This document shows positions 28,854 to 40,900 of a stretch of DNA of 42,322 bases, piece after piece. The translations under genes and the position numbers were made by a program. Under the pieces are notes generated by a model. That model saw only the letters and a program-made list of their open reading frames with translations, searched no databases and had not been told where the DNA came from. Each line of letters begins with the position of its first letter. Position 1 is the first letter of the stretch. The stretch is from Ligilactobacillus murinus DSM 20452 = NBRC 14221 (GTDB taxonomy: Bacteria; Bacillota; Bacilli; Lactobacillales; Lactobacillaceae): assembly GCF_001591685.1 (NCBI RefSeq), contig NZ_BCVJ01000012.1, forward strand, positions 1 through 42,322, written 5' to 3'.

Positions 28854-30212
28854 ATGGAACTCACCGAAACTAAACGAAAACTATTTATTTTTACCCTATT
28901 AGCAGGTACTTTTACCATGTCGATCAGTCAATCAGCGCTTTCAACGGCTTATCCTGCCTTGATGCACTTCTTTACGGTCGATGCCGCAACGATCCAATGG
29001 TTGACGACCGGTTTTATGTTAATGATGTGTGTGATGATGCCAGTCAGCCCGTGGCTTCTCAATAATATTTCTTTTAAACATCTCTATCTCAGTGTCTTAG
29101 CCCTTTTTGGGATCGGCACTTTAATGATAATTTTTGCCCCAACTTTTTGGTTTGCACTATTAGGACGCTTATTAGAAGCTACTGCTGTCGGTATCTTATT
29201 TCCGTCATTTCAAACTGTTTTGATGACGATCACCCCTAAAGACAAGCGGGGACAAACTATGGGGGCTGCTGGTTTAGTCATGGGTTCAGCTTTAGCTGTT
29301 GGACCGATCATCTCTGGGATCGTCTTAAATTTTTTACGTTGGCAAGCTCTCTTTTGGCTATTTTGCTTTTTAATGCTCGTGATCTTCTTGGCCGCTTGTG
29401 TGACGATCAGTAATGTCATGGAGCAAAAACCTTCCCAATTAGATGTCTTCTCATTATTTTATGAAGGCGCTGGGCTAGGCATGGTATTATATGCACTGAC
29501 TGCCTTTAAAGATCCCGCTCATTTACTATCAAGTGTTCTACTCTTACTCTTAGGACTTGGTTTATTGATAGCATTTTGCCAGCGTCAACTAAAACTGGCA
29601 GAACCCCTCTTAGAATTGCGAATCGTTAAATATTTAGATTTTGATATTGGGCTATTACTAACCGGACTTTCTTACATGTCCTTGATCGTCGTCACGATCG
29701 TTTTTCCGCTCTATTATCAAAAGATCCTCGGTCTAAGCCCGCTAGCTTCTGGGCTTTCCTTAGTCTTACCTGCTGTTTTACTGAGCGTGTTAAATCCTAT
29801 GACCGGTAAGCTAGCCGACAAATGGGGCTTTAAACCTGTTCTTTTAGTTGGCGTCAGCATGTTGCTTAGTGGTTGGGCGGGACTTCTCTTATGGCAAGAT
29901 CACTTGGGACTACCGCTCTTGATCGCCTTTTCAATGGTGATCGAAGGGGGCAATGCCTTTGTCATGATGCCGGCTACAACGCTGGGCGCTAATTCCGTCC
30001 CTAAAAACTTGATCGCACATGCAACTGCACTAACGACTACGATCCGCCAGCTCCTTGGTAGTCTAGGGGTCATGGGCGCAACCTTATTGTTGAGCAGTGC
30101 TGGTCAAAGTATCACCCAAAAATCAAGCTATTCCCGCGTCTTTATCTGCTTTTTACTCATTGAAGCCATAGCTTTAGTCTTAGCGTTGCGCTTAAAAGAA
30201 GTTAAAAAATAA
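28854..30212 (+). CDS. MFS drug transporter, DHA2 (EmrB/QacA) type
   Basis: 452 residues, hydrophobic throughout, with about 14 predicted transmembrane helices. The N-terminal helix region (TFTMSISQSALSTAYPAL) and the motif around LLGRLLEATAVGILFPSFQ followed by GQTMGAAGLVMGSALAVGPIISG are typical of proton-driven multidrug exporters of the DHA2 family. The substrate cannot be told. The ribosome site is weak (GAAAGTAGATG). It lies 25 bp after a strong terminator, so it needs its own promoter or read-through. No adjacent regulator gene. Confidence 0.9.
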   Translation: MELTETKRKLFIFTLLAGTFTMSISQSALSTAYPALMHFFTVDAATIQWLTTGFMLMMCVMMPVSPWLLNNISFKHLYLSVLALFGIGTLMIIFAPTFWFALLGRLLEATAVGILFPSFQTVLMTITPKDKRGQTMGAAGLVMGSALAVGPIISGIVLNFLRWQALFWLFCFLMLVIFLAACVTISNVMEQKPSQLDVFSLFYEGAGLGMVLYALTAFKDPAHLLSSVLLLLLGLGLLIAFCQRQLKLAEPLLELRIVKYLDFDIGLLLTGLSYMSLIVVTIVFPLYYQKILGLSPLASGLSLVLPAVLLSVLNPMTGKLADKWGFKPVLLVGVSMLLSGWAGLLLWQDHLGLPLLIAFSMVIEGGNAFVMMPATTLGANSVPKNLIAHATALTTTIRQLLGSLGVMGATLLLSSAGQSITQKSSYSRVFICFLLIEAIALVLALRLKEVKK

Positions 30213-30254
30213 GCTAGGAGAGACCCATACAAATGGGTGCTCCTAGCTTATTTA
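30211..30254. terminator. Bidirectional terminator
   Basis: AAGCTAGGAG pairs with CTCCTAGCTT, with an inner CCCAT/ATGGG stem, right after the MFS stop and ahead of the convergent veg gene. Confidence 0.87.
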
Positions 30255-30321
30255 CTGTTTCAAAAAATTAAATCTCGGTACCTAAAATCCTAATAAGGGT
30301 CAGCGATGATCAACTCATCGC

Positions 30322-30555
30322 TTAATCAAAATCTAGAATGATATTATTGGTCAAAACGTCGGTGTAACTATATGATACGCGTTCAACGGCATTTTTTTCG
30401 TGACTTAATTCTACGATAAATACAGCGGGGAAAGTTTCCCGCAAGATCCCATGACGTTTAGTAACTTTTTTGCGCCCAACGTGGGACGTTACCGTTAAAC
30501 CAGCGCCAATGCAATTGTCGAGCTTGCTCTTGATTTTTACTAATGTAGTTGGCAA
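30322..30555 (-). CDS. veg: Veg protein
   Basis: 77 residues matching the Veg family (DUF1021) of Firmicutes: the TLVKIKSKLDNCIGAGLTV start, then GRKKVTKRHGILRETFPAVF and ERVSYSYTDVLT. In B. subtilis it influences biofilm matrix genes; its molecular role is unclear. It starts with TTG at 30553-30555, preceded by GAGAGGTGA, and the family N-terminus supports this. A strong promoter lies upstream, and it follows rsmA as in Bacillus. Confidence 0.93.
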   Translation of the reverse strand: MPTTLVKIKSKLDNCIGAGLTVTSHVGRKKVTKRHGILRETFPAVFIVELSHEKNAVERVSYSYTDVLTNNIILDFD

Positions 30556-30608
30556 TGCGCTTCACCTCTCTGTGAGAAACATTGTAACATAATTTTACAA
30601 AAAACGCA

Positions 30609-30637
30609 ATTATACCATACCCGAACAAACACTTCAA
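30609..30637 (-). promoter_or_regulatory. veg promoter
   Basis: On the minus strand TTGAAG (30632-30637) and a perfect TATAAT (30609-30614) are separated by 17 bp, in the gap between rsmA and veg. The B. subtilis veg promoter is one of the strongest known vegetative promoters, and this one also looks strong. Confidence 0.78.
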
Positions 30638-30647
30638 TATTTAAAAG

Positions 30648-31544
30648 TTATTTTTTAATAATTTTTTCATTGACTAAAGCATCAGCTAATTCGACCATTT
30701 GTGCGATCGTTAACTTTTCCGCACGGATCCCCGGTTCGATTCCGACCTTAGCTAAAGCTGTCTGCATTTTTTCTTTGATCTCAGGAGTCTTACCATACAT
30801 TCCTTGCAAGTTGTTCCAAAGGCTTTTACGCCGATGTAAAAAGATCCCTTTGACCATTTGCTTGAAGAACTTTTCATCAACTGGCTCATAGGTTTGAACG
30901 GCTTTTTTCTCTAATACAATAATCGCAGAATCAACTTTAGGTTGGGGAATGAAAACTGTTTTAGGCACGATAAAAGCCACTTTAGCATCCATCTCGTATT
31001 GGACCGCCACACTCAAAGAACCGTAATCTTTGGTCCCTGGAACAGCGGCTAAACGATCAGCCACTTCTTTTTGCATCATCACAACGATCCGGTCAAAATC
31101 AACTGGGGCTTCCAACAAATGTAAAATGATCGGCGTTGTAATGTAATATGGTAAATTCGCCACCAACTTGATCTTATGTTTTCCATCAAAATTTTTAGCG
31201 ATCAATTCTACTAGATCGGCTTTAAGTACGTCTTGATGAACGACTGTCACGTTATCATAAGGTGACAAAGTGTCGGCTAAAACAGGGATCAAACGGTCAT
31301 CGATCTCTAGCGCCATGACTTGATGTGCATTCTTTGCCAACTGTTCAGTCAAAGCACCGATCCCTGGTCCGATCTCGATCACGTCATCTTCTGGCGTTAC
31401 GTCAGCAGCGGCCACGATCTTATTTAAAATATTGATATCAGTTAAGAAGTTTTGGCCTAAACTCTTTTTAAATGTCAAACCATAACTCTCCATGATCGCC
31501 CGCGTTCTAGTTGGTGAAGCGATCTCTGGTAATTGATTATTCAT
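30648..31544 (-). CDS. rsmA: 16S rRNA dimethyladenosine transferase
   Basis: Also called KsgA. It dimethylates two adjacent adenines near the 3' end of 16S rRNA late in 30S assembly. The 298-residue product has the SAM motif VIEIGPGIGALTEQLA, the catalytic NLPYYITTPI, and the N-terminal KKSLGQNFL. It overlaps rnmV by 8 bp, with GAGGAAGG inside the end of rnmV. Loss of this family gives kasugamycin resistance in other bacteria; nothing here suggests damage. Confidence 0.97.
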   Translation of the reverse strand: MNNQLPEIASPTRTRAIMESYGLTFKKSLGQNFLTDINILNKIVAAADVTPEDDVIEIGPGIGALTEQLAKNAHQVMALEIDDRLIPVLADTLSPYDNVTVVHQDVLKADLVELIAKNFDGKHKIKLVANLPYYITTPIILHLLEAPVDFDRIVVMMQKEVADRLAAVPGTKDYGSLSVAVQYEMDAKVAFIVPKTVFIPQPKVDSAIIVLEKKAVQTYEPVDEKFFKQMVKGIFLHRRKSLWNNLQGMYGKTPEIKEKMQTALAKVGIEPGIRAEKLTIAQMVELADALVNEKIIKK

Positions 31545-32118
31545 CGATTTTTCCTTCCTCTACTTGTTCTAAATATCTTAGTGCAGCGGCAAATTCTTCT
31601 GGGGTGATCTGAAAGAGGTTCAACCGCTTATAGAGCTGCTTGCCGTTGACATAGCCGATCCGCAAATATTCGCCCAAGATTCGCCGTCTGATCTTGGCTT
31701 TAGGACCTGATATCAAGCCTGCTACTGCTAGATCTTCACGACTGATCATTGGCGTCGCATCTGGCTCTTCTGTATATAAATTACGTAAAGCCTCCCGGAT
31801 CGCCTCTGGATCAGCATGTTCAACGCCAAGACTCCCCTTGTGATCTGGAGCAGCAGCTTTTTTAGTCAAAAAGGCATGCTTGACCCCTGGAACAGCTTCT
31901 TGGATGATCTTACGGATCTTTTCACCTGAAAAATCAGGGTCGGTAAAGACAATGACCCCACGTTTGTCATGTAATTCTTCGATTTGTGCGAGTGTCTCAT
32001 CACTGATCGCTGACCCTCTAGTTTCAAGGGTATCTGCATTGACGGCTAAGTTGATCCGCTTAGTATCATCTTTACCTTCAACAACGATAACTTCTTTGAT
32101 CTTCATCTTATCTGTCAT
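31537..32118 (-). CDS. rnmV: Ribonuclease M5
   Basis: Matures 5S rRNA precursors in low-GC Gram-positives. The 193-residue product is a Toprim-domain protein: the catalytic Glu in EVIVVEGKDDTKRI and the acidic motif VFTDPDFSGEKIRK. It overlaps the TatD gene by the four bases ATGA and rsmA by 8 bp, a tight operon. ATG at 32118 is used; ATG at 32106 (MKIKEVIVVEG) matches the Bacillus protein start and is an alternative. Confidence 0.96.
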   Translation of the reverse strand: MTDKMKIKEVIVVEGKDDTKRINLAVNADTLETRGSAISDETLAQIEELHDKRGVIVFTDPDFSGEKIRKIIQEAVPGVKHAFLTKKAAAPDHKGSLGVEHADPEAIREALRNLYTEEPDATPMISREDLAVAGLISGPKAKIRRRILGEYLRIGYVNGKQLYKRLNLFQITPEEFAAALRYLEQVEEGKIDE

Positions 32119-32882
32119 TTTATCTTCAACACTTTCTTTGCATTAGCAGTTGTGATCTGCGCTAATTTTTCAGGCGCGATCTGTCTTTCTTTAGCTAAAA
32201 ACTCTAACGTATAGCGGGTCATTGCTGGTTCATTGATCTTACCCCGAAATGGCATCGGTGTCAGATAAGGCGCATCGGTTTCAACTAACATATGCTCCAA
32301 TGGTGTCATTAAGGCTGCCTGTTTTACTTCCTTAGCATTGCCAAAGGTCACGACACCACTAAATGACAATTCCATCCCTAGATCCAAAAATTTTTCGGCC
32401 CAGTCAGCATCCCCGTTAAAACTGTGCATGATCCCACCGATCTTTGCGATATCTGCCTCTTTTAAGATCGCATAACAGTCCGCGATCGCATCCCGATCAT
32501 GGATACTTATCGGAAGTTGTAATTCATGTGCGAGCTTTATTTGACGTTCAAAAACTTTCCATTGGACTTTTTTAGGCACATCACAATGATAATCAAGCCC
32601 GATCTCACCGAGAGCTTTTACTTTCGGGTGCACCAAGACCTCGCGTAATCTGCTTTCAAAATTTGCATCGTAGTCTAAAGCACTTTCGGGATGACAGCCA
32701 AATGCCCCATAAATATTTGGATATTTTTCAACTAGATCAAGCATGCGCTCCGTACTCGGGGTATCGTAACTGATGACTAACATTTCGGTCACATCTAAAG
32801 CTTTGGCCCGCTCTATCACATCAGGAATATCATTTTTAAATTCAGTAGCATTGATATGAGTATGTGAATCAAAAATCTCCAT
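32115..32882 (-). CDS. TatD-family metal-dependent hydrolase
   Basis: 255 residues with the TatD metal ligands in order: DSHTHIN at the start, GEIGLDYH near residue 95, ISIHDRDA near 125, MHSFNGD near 150 and VETDAPYL near 200. Members are DNases/exonucleases acting on DNA ends. The Bacillus counterpart is YabD at the same map position. A terminator separates it from metG upstream, so the operon tatD-rnmV-rsmA probably starts here. Confidence 0.94.
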   Translation of the reverse strand: MEIFDSHTHINATEFKNDIPDVIERAKALDVTEMLVISYDTPSTERMLDLVEKYPNIYGAFGCHPESALDYDANFESRLREVLVHPKVKALGEIGLDYHCDVPKKVQWKVFERQIKLAHELQLPISIHDRDAIADCYAILKEADIAKIGGIMHSFNGDADWAEKFLDLGMELSFSGVVTFGNAKEVKQAALMTPLEHMLVETDAPYLTPMPFRGKINEPAMTRYTLEFLAKERQIAPEKLAQITTANAKKVLKIK

Positions 32883-32901
32883 TTTTTTCCTTTCTTACGC
32901 T

Positions 32902-32930
32902 AAAAGGCACACGGTCAGCCCATGTGCCTT
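32902..32930 (-). terminator. Terminator after metG
   Basis: On the minus strand AAGGCACATGG pairs with CCGTGTGCCTT (one wobble) and is followed by TTTT, 12 bp after the metG stop. Confidence 0.82.
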
Positions 32931-32941
32931 CTATCACTTAA

Positions 32942-34975
<2,034 letters not shown>

Positions 34976-35098
34976 CTAGTCATTTCCTTTCGCTTAAAAC
35001 TGCTATTAGTGCAAGTTTATCATCGTCAAATTTTCAATAAAAATAGTATAACATAACCACGTACCTATTATTAGCTGTTTCAAGCAAAAAAACAGGGA

Positions 35099-35596
35099 CT
35101 AGGCATATTTATGTGCAATTTTGCCACAAGTAGCGGCTACGATCGCGGCCAAAAGATCATCGATAAAGGTGTTGACGTGTTCGGGGCTCGTATCGAATTT
35201 CTTGATGATCCCAGATTTTACGCGGTCAAAATACCCAAAATTGGTAGCTCCGATCGTACCATAGATATTGGCGATCTGTAATGCTAAAGTTTCATCGACC
35301 CCAAAAACTCCCGAATCATTTTCGATGATCTCGGCTAATGGTGAAGCCACTTTTCTTTCTTCTGTCAAACGATCGAGCTCTAACATGACCATTGCATTAT
35401 TCAATAATTCCCGCTTGTGCATCACATCATTGACATCTTTTTTGCATTCTTCTAAGGTCAAGCCTAATTCAAAGTCCTTTTGGGTCTCATAGACCAACTT
35501 AGCCAATTCATCTAAACTGACACCGCGTTTAGCTAAGCGTGCGATCACAAATTCATGTGCCTTAGTATCAGGATATTTAAAGTTTTTTTGATACAT
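35099..35596 (-). CDS. Phosphatidylglycerophosphatase A-like protein (YutG family)
   Basis: 165 residues resembling the Gram-positive PgpA/YutG group: HEFVIARLAKRGVSLDELAKLVYETQ at the start, then FGVDETLALQIANIYGTIGATNFGYFDRVKSGII and a C-terminal DDLLAAIVAATCGKIAHK. These proteins are annotated as removing phosphate from phosphatidylglycerol phosphate; soluble relatives of this type lack the membrane helices of classical PgpA, so the activity is less certain. It lies 18 bp after the HExxH gene and is probably cotranscribed with it and mvaA. Confidence 0.8.
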   Translation of the reverse strand: MYQKNFKYPDTKAHEFVIARLAKRGVSLDELAKLVYETQKDFELGLTLEECKKDVNDVMHKRELLNNAMVMLELDRLTEERKVASPLAEIIENDSGVFGVDETLALQIANIYGTIGATNFGYFDRVKSGIIKKFDTSPEHVNTFIDDLLAAIVAATCGKIAHKYA

Positions 35597-35614
35597 TGAA
35601 ATACCTTCTTTTTA

Positions 35615-36571
35615 TTAACGTAATAAGTAGTCTACACCTAGAGTGGCTAAAAGTTTAGTAACTGGCATCGCATAGAGTTCTTTAAATTTTTCAGCAGGTT
35701 TTTCACCTAGGTCTGGTAAGATAAATGAATTTTGGCCATCGACCTTAAAGCGACCAACATAGGCTGATTTAAACGTCAAATTCTCTTGCCAAGGTGTATG
35801 ATAAAATTCAAATAGTGCACTTGCTTCCAAGCGTAATTGCCGTTCACTCAAAACAGGTGTTATTGTGATGAAATCATTTAAGTGCATAGGTAATAAATTC
35901 CATTCGCTGAGTTGTTTATCAAATGATTTCCATAAACGTACCACACCACGTCGCACTTCAAAAGCCGTCTTAAGTGACTTTTCTGTCATGATTGCATAGA
36001 GTTTTTGAGCAGCAGCTAAGGAGAGCGGATAGTTTTTTTCCAATTCCGGCAATACTTGTGCTAGATCATCAGCAAAAAAGACCAACGCATCTAGTAACGT
36101 TACCGTCCGTAAGACCATCCATTCATCGCGTTTTCCTTTTGGTTCAGGCTTTAAGATCGCTAAAACACCTTTTAGATATAACTTTTCGATCCTCTCATCT
36201 ACAAAACCCAATTTTCGCTGTTTAGCATAGACTTTAGTGTGTAAGACCGTATCATATAGGTCGATCCCGGCTAGCATAAATTTATGATCTTTATTCGTAT
36301 CGCCAGTCGTCAAATTAAATGCTACTTGTGGTGTCTTGTCTAGCATCAATAAAAAGTGCAATAACTCATGCGCGACTGTATAATCTGGATCGGTCTGATC
36401 ATAAACATCAACTTTTAATTTGCCCCCATGTAAATAGTGTTGGGCTTGATCATGGCGTAAATAGCCCACTTTTTTTGGTTCTTTAAATTCGATCTCGACT
36501 CCAGCGGGGAATTTCTCCTCAACTTGGGCGATCAATTCTTGTGTTTTAGTTGTTAAATCATTTTTGTTCAT
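35615..36571 (-). CDS. HExxH protein of the kind labelled IpaB/EvcA in lactobacilli
   Basis: 318 residues, soluble, no signal peptide. A zinc-protease-like motif HELLHFLL occurs near residue 68 in the context DYTVAHELLHFLLMLD. The surrounding fold is mixed, and the C-terminal half is helical. Lactobacillus genomes often label such proteins IpaB/EvcA; I recall this but cannot verify it, and the label says little about function. ATG at 36571 has GAGG eight bases upstream; ATG at 36577 is too close to it. The start overlaps the end of mvaA by 14 bp, so the two are coupled. Confidence 0.7.
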   Translation of the reverse strand: MNKNDLTTKTQELIAQVEEKFPAGVEIEFKEPKKVGYLRHDQAQHYLHGGKLKVDVYDQTDPDYTVAHELLHFLLMLDKTPQVAFNLTTGDTNKDHKFMLAGIDLYDTVLHTKVYAKQRKLGFVDERIEKLYLKGVLAILKPEPKGKRDEWMVLRTVTLLDALVFFADDLAQVLPELEKNYPLSLAAAQKLYAIMTEKSLKTAFEVRRGVVRLWKSFDKQLSEWNLLPMHLNDFITITPVLSERQLRLEASALFEFYHTPWQENLTFKSAYVGRFKVDGQNSFILPDLGEKPAEKFKELYAMPVTKLLATLGVDYLLR

Positions 36572-37832
36572 GATCATTTCCTCTTATCTCTTCTAAAATC
36601 TGCTTAGCTGTAGCAGAATCACGCGCTTTTTTAGCTAATAATCCCGCTACGACAGCTGAAACTTCACTAGGGCTGGCTCCCACTGCGACTGCTAAGCTTT
36701 TTAATTGTAACTTCATATGGCCCTTTTGGATCCCATCAGTCACTAAGGCATATAGCGCTGCTAAATTTTGTCCTAAGCCAACAGCAGCCACGATCTTCTC
36801 TAATTCTTTAGCATCTTGTAATTCTAAAAGTCGATGGTTAAGTTTCACTAAAGGTACGATCGAGACCGAGCCACCAACTGATCCTAGGGGCAACGGCAAT
36901 TCTAGTTCACCTATCAGCTTATCACCTTTGACTTGCCAAGTACTCAATCCTTGGTAACTGCCATTGCGCGTCGCATAGGCATGCGCCCCGGCTTCGATCG
37001 CCCGCCAGTCATTACCACTGGCGATCACGACCGCATCGATCCCGTTCATGATCCCTTTATTATGCGTTGTGGCTCGATAAGGATCAAGCTGAGCTAACCG
37101 GCTGGCAGTTGCGATCTTTTGCGCGATCTTTTCTCCTGCTAACTCACCTTTAGTCAGTTCAGAAACCGGGATCTCACAAGTGACTTTTACTAAACAGCGG
37201 GTCGCATAATTGGATAAAATACTCAGCAAGATCTCTGTATCAAGTTCAGTTCGCAAATAACTCGCACAAGCCTCTAACATCGTATTCAACATGTTAGCGC
37301 CCATTGCTTCTTTAACATCGACGATCAGATCAAGCGAGATCAGATCTGGAGCTAAGATCCGTACTTTGATCTCACGGGCACCCCCCCCGCGACAAACGAT
37401 CGATGGATGAGCTTCATTAGCTAATTGAAGTAATTTAGCTTGCTTTTGTTCAAGTTCTTGGGCCAATTTAGTGGCGTCTTTGACCTGTTCGATGACGATC
37501 TGCCCGATCATCAAGCGTTCTTTTAGTTCACTTTTGAAACCTCCGCTTCGCTTGACGATCGCGGCTCCATGACTGGCAGCTGCGATCACCGATGGCTCTT
37601 CAGTCACCATTGGGATCAAATATTCTTTCCCATCAATGACATAATTCAACGCTAAACCTTCCGGGATCTGATACTGCGTGATAAAGTTTTCGATCATCGT
37701 ATCTCCCAATGTAAGATCAAGCTTGGGATCTATCAAAGAGTCTACTTCAGCTTGCGTCAATTTTTTTTGTTGTACTAAAATATCTAGCCGTGTCTGGCGA
37801 TCTTTTTGATAGTATTTGCTAAATCCGTTCAT
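36558..37832 (-). CDS. mvaA: HMG-CoA reductase, class II
   Basis: Makes mevalonate from HMG-CoA, the committed step of the mevalonate isoprenoid route used by most lactic acid bacteria. The 424-residue product shows the catalytic Glu in TEEPSVIAAAS (~80), the DVKEAMGANMLNTM cofactor region, the catalytic Lys in THNKGIMNGIDAV and the Asp in ASGNDWRAIEAGAHAYA. The ribosome site is GAGGAAAT. A run of eight G (coding strand, 37381-37388) encodes Gly-Gly-Gly within the CRGGGAREI stretch. No sign of damage. Confidence 0.96.
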   Translation of the reverse strand: MNGFSKYYQKDRQTRLDILVQQKKLTQAEVDSLIDPKLDLTLGDTMIENFITQYQIPEGLALNYVIDGKEYLIPMVTEEPSVIAAASHGAAIVKRSGGFKSELKERLMIGQIVIEQVKDATKLAQELEQKQAKLLQLANEAHPSIVCRGGGAREIKVRILAPDLISLDLIVDVKEAMGANMLNTMLEACASYLRTELDTEILLSILSNYATRCLVKVTCEIPVSELTKGELAGEKIAQKIATASRLAQLDPYRATTHNKGIMNGIDAVVIASGNDWRAIEAGAHAYATRNGSYQGLSTWQVKGDKLIGELELPLPLGSVGGSVSIVPLVKLNHRLLELQDAKELEKIVAAVGLGQNLAALYALVTDGIQKGHMKLQLKSLAVAVGASPSEVSAVVAGLLAKKARDSATAKQILEEIRGNDHEQK

Positions 37833-37916
37833 AATATATTTCCTCAGATCTCTATTCTGTTATCCGTTAGACCCTTTTAGTTTAAGCATTATCACTTAAA
37901 AACACAAGTAACAAAC

Positions 37917-37946
37917 CAAAAAAGCAAGGGAATTTGCTCCCTTGCT
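37917..37946 (-). terminator. Terminator of the M26 protease gene
   Basis: On the minus strand AGCAAGGGA pairs perfectly with TCCCTTGCT and ends in T6, 11 bp after the protease stop. Confidence 0.92.
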
Positions 37947-37956
37947 CAAAAATATC

Positions 37957-40900
37957 TCAGTTAAAGATCGAAGTCTTAAAACTATCAGTCAGAGAATGAT
38001 ATTCGACCATGATCGCCTTCTTTAGATTATCTACGTTGACGGCTCGCTTACCCGCACGCATCAATAACATATCAGCTGCACTTGCTTGGTCCATCAACGT
38101 CTGTAACTTAGCAAACGAATCGATTGTTTCTTGTTTCTTGTTGTACGTGATCGTGATCGCTCTTAAATTATCTTTTTTAGCGATCCGTTCATTGAACATC
38201 GCTTTTTTGAATTCAGCATAATTTGCATACTCTGTACCCCAGATCTGTTTAAAGATATAGGCATCACCAAAGACTTCGCCTTCAGCTTTAGCCTGATTTT
38301 TATATTGATTAGAGACGTATGGGATAAAGCCTTCTTCCCAACCACGATCTGCTAAGAGTTCAAAAGCTGTCTTTCTAAAGAGCAAGCCCCCAACACTGCC
38401 GTTATCATTTTGAAGCCCAGCATAGATCGGAGCGTACAATGGCACTGTCATATAGACGTTCTTGCCATAACTTCCACCACTAAGACTGCGTGCAACTACG
38501 ATGTTGTTATCGATCAGACTTTCCCAACTCGTCAGTTTGATACCTTCAGCATAAGTCAGACCACTATTAGTGATCTTATCTTGTTTAGCATTCGTATCAT
38601 AAGTGATCTGCCGTAGATACTGGCGCCGATCGGCATTACTCATCGCTACGATCGCTTGGGCTTCCGCATAATCTAACAAATAGGTAACATCAAAGACGCC
38701 TTTCATATAGCGTTTGAGGTCGGCACTCGAAGTAAAATCACTAAAACTACTTGCTTGTGTTAAATTCTTTTTATTTGACCAATCAAAAGCCAAGTTCAAG
38801 CCATATTGACTCTGATCTGGAGTAGATGGCACTTCTAATAGCCCCATCGCAAAAGTCTCAGCTCCCATTTCTTGACGACGATCATAGCCGTTAAAATAAA
38901 CAGCCCCATCTAGATTATGCGTCATTTCATGAGAACTTACAGCCACACCGTAATCACTCAACTGACCATCGACTACAAAATGGACTAATGAACCAGTTGC
39001 ATAGGCCCCGAGCCCATTAGGAGCATACATCTTACCAACTGGAGCAAAGAATTCATAAACTCCAGACACTGATTTATCGAACTTATCGACCCAGCGATTC
39101 TTCCAATTGCCTGTTTTAGTATTATCAATGATCCAATATCCATCCCAGATCGGAATATCGCGTGTGAGCAATTGATTTTTCACTTTATCATCGACGATAC
39201 GATACCAAGTATCATAATAATCCGCCATGATCTGTGCATACTTATCGACAGCTCGGTCAATATTGGCTTGTTTAGCCGCATACACAGTCGGGTCACTTTT
39301 AAGTGCTTCATCGATATAACGCTCATAGATACCAAATGAGACGGTTGTCATCGTCGTGAACATAAACATATTTTTCTCACTCAAGTTGAGGAGCGGTAAG
39401 AGGTAGTTTAGATATTCCAAACGATTTTTGCCCTTCAGCCGATCATATATCTGAACTGTGGCATCAGGCACTTGTTTAGATGCTGCTTCATAAACATACG
39501 CTTTAGTTGCTCCCTTGAACCACGTGTTGTCATCTAACTGTGGGGCAAACAAACGGCGATTATGCTCTAAATAGGTAACGACATCTTGATCACCTGTCAG
39601 CTGACTAAAGAGGGCTGCATATGTCGCATAATTATTTTTGACCGCTAATTTTGTTCCCTGCTTAGAAAAGTCACTTAACCATGACAAAATATCTACTTTC
39701 TTACCATAGAAATCTGGATAATAAGCCGCGATCGCATGCAGATCTAACTCACCATAATTGATGTGATATAACCGTTCCAGATACGCCAACGCTAGTGTCA
39801 ATTCTAGTTTCTTAGCTTCTAATCTCTGCTTGAGATCTTCACGGATCACCGCAGAATTTAGGTCAACAACAGCCATTGAAGTCGTCAAAGAACCCAGTTG
39901 AGCTTTGATGTCTTTTTGGACTTTGGCAAATGCATCTTGGAGATACAGCTCATTTAGCTGTTCGATCCGCAATTGTTCTACCGCCTTAGCTTCGATCGCA
40001 GCAGTTTTTTCAGCTGTCAACACTTCAGCTGGATGCATTTTTTGATAATTTTCAAGGGCTGTTTTTTTAGCCTTCTTCAAACTATCTTCTGCTGGTTTTA
40101 GAGCTAAACTTGCCGTTGTTTCTGTAGCATAATAGTTCAATGTTTGGTAAGCAGTAACGACTTCTGTGAGCAATTGATCCCATTCTCCGCCCAATTGATA
40201 TGGTGTATAGAGCAGTCCATTAGCGAACTGATACTCACTGATATTAGTTTGTTTATACTCACCTAAGGACTCAAGTGCTACTTTAGTTACCGTTTCATCA
40301 GCAAAATGGAGCAATAGGCTCGTCAATTGCCCCGGCTCTACGACCGAATCACCTACCACTTTTCCAGCTTTCATTGGGACAACTGCCGTCAACGCGGTCG
40401 TATAAAGTTTATCGCTTGGCAAAACTTTATTTCCATATTTCAAAATAGTATACCGATCATAAAATGGTAGTAATTTTTCCATATTTCTGTAAGCTAATTC
40501 GCGCTCAGCTTGATAATTTGGCAGTTGCGAATAATCGATAATTTGAGCTACGGTCGCGGCTTTCCATGTTGGAGCAGCGACTTGCCAATTTTGGAGCATT
40601 TCCTTGGCGGTCGCTTCAGTGATCGCAGTCGGATAATCATTAGTCAGACCACTTGCGACCTCAGAAACATAGTACGTCTTTTGATGAGGGGGCCTTTTGA
40701 AATCAACATCACCGTGGAAAATATAACCATTTTCCATCTTAACTGCACTTATCGCATCAACAACTCGCCCGTTTGTCCAAGCACTTCCGATCAGACCACC
40801 AGCACGTTTTACTAGACCATCATTTTTTATCGTCCCTGTAGCATAACTCTTTTCGACCACACCACTTGCCAAACGTCCAACTAAGCCACCAACATTATCA

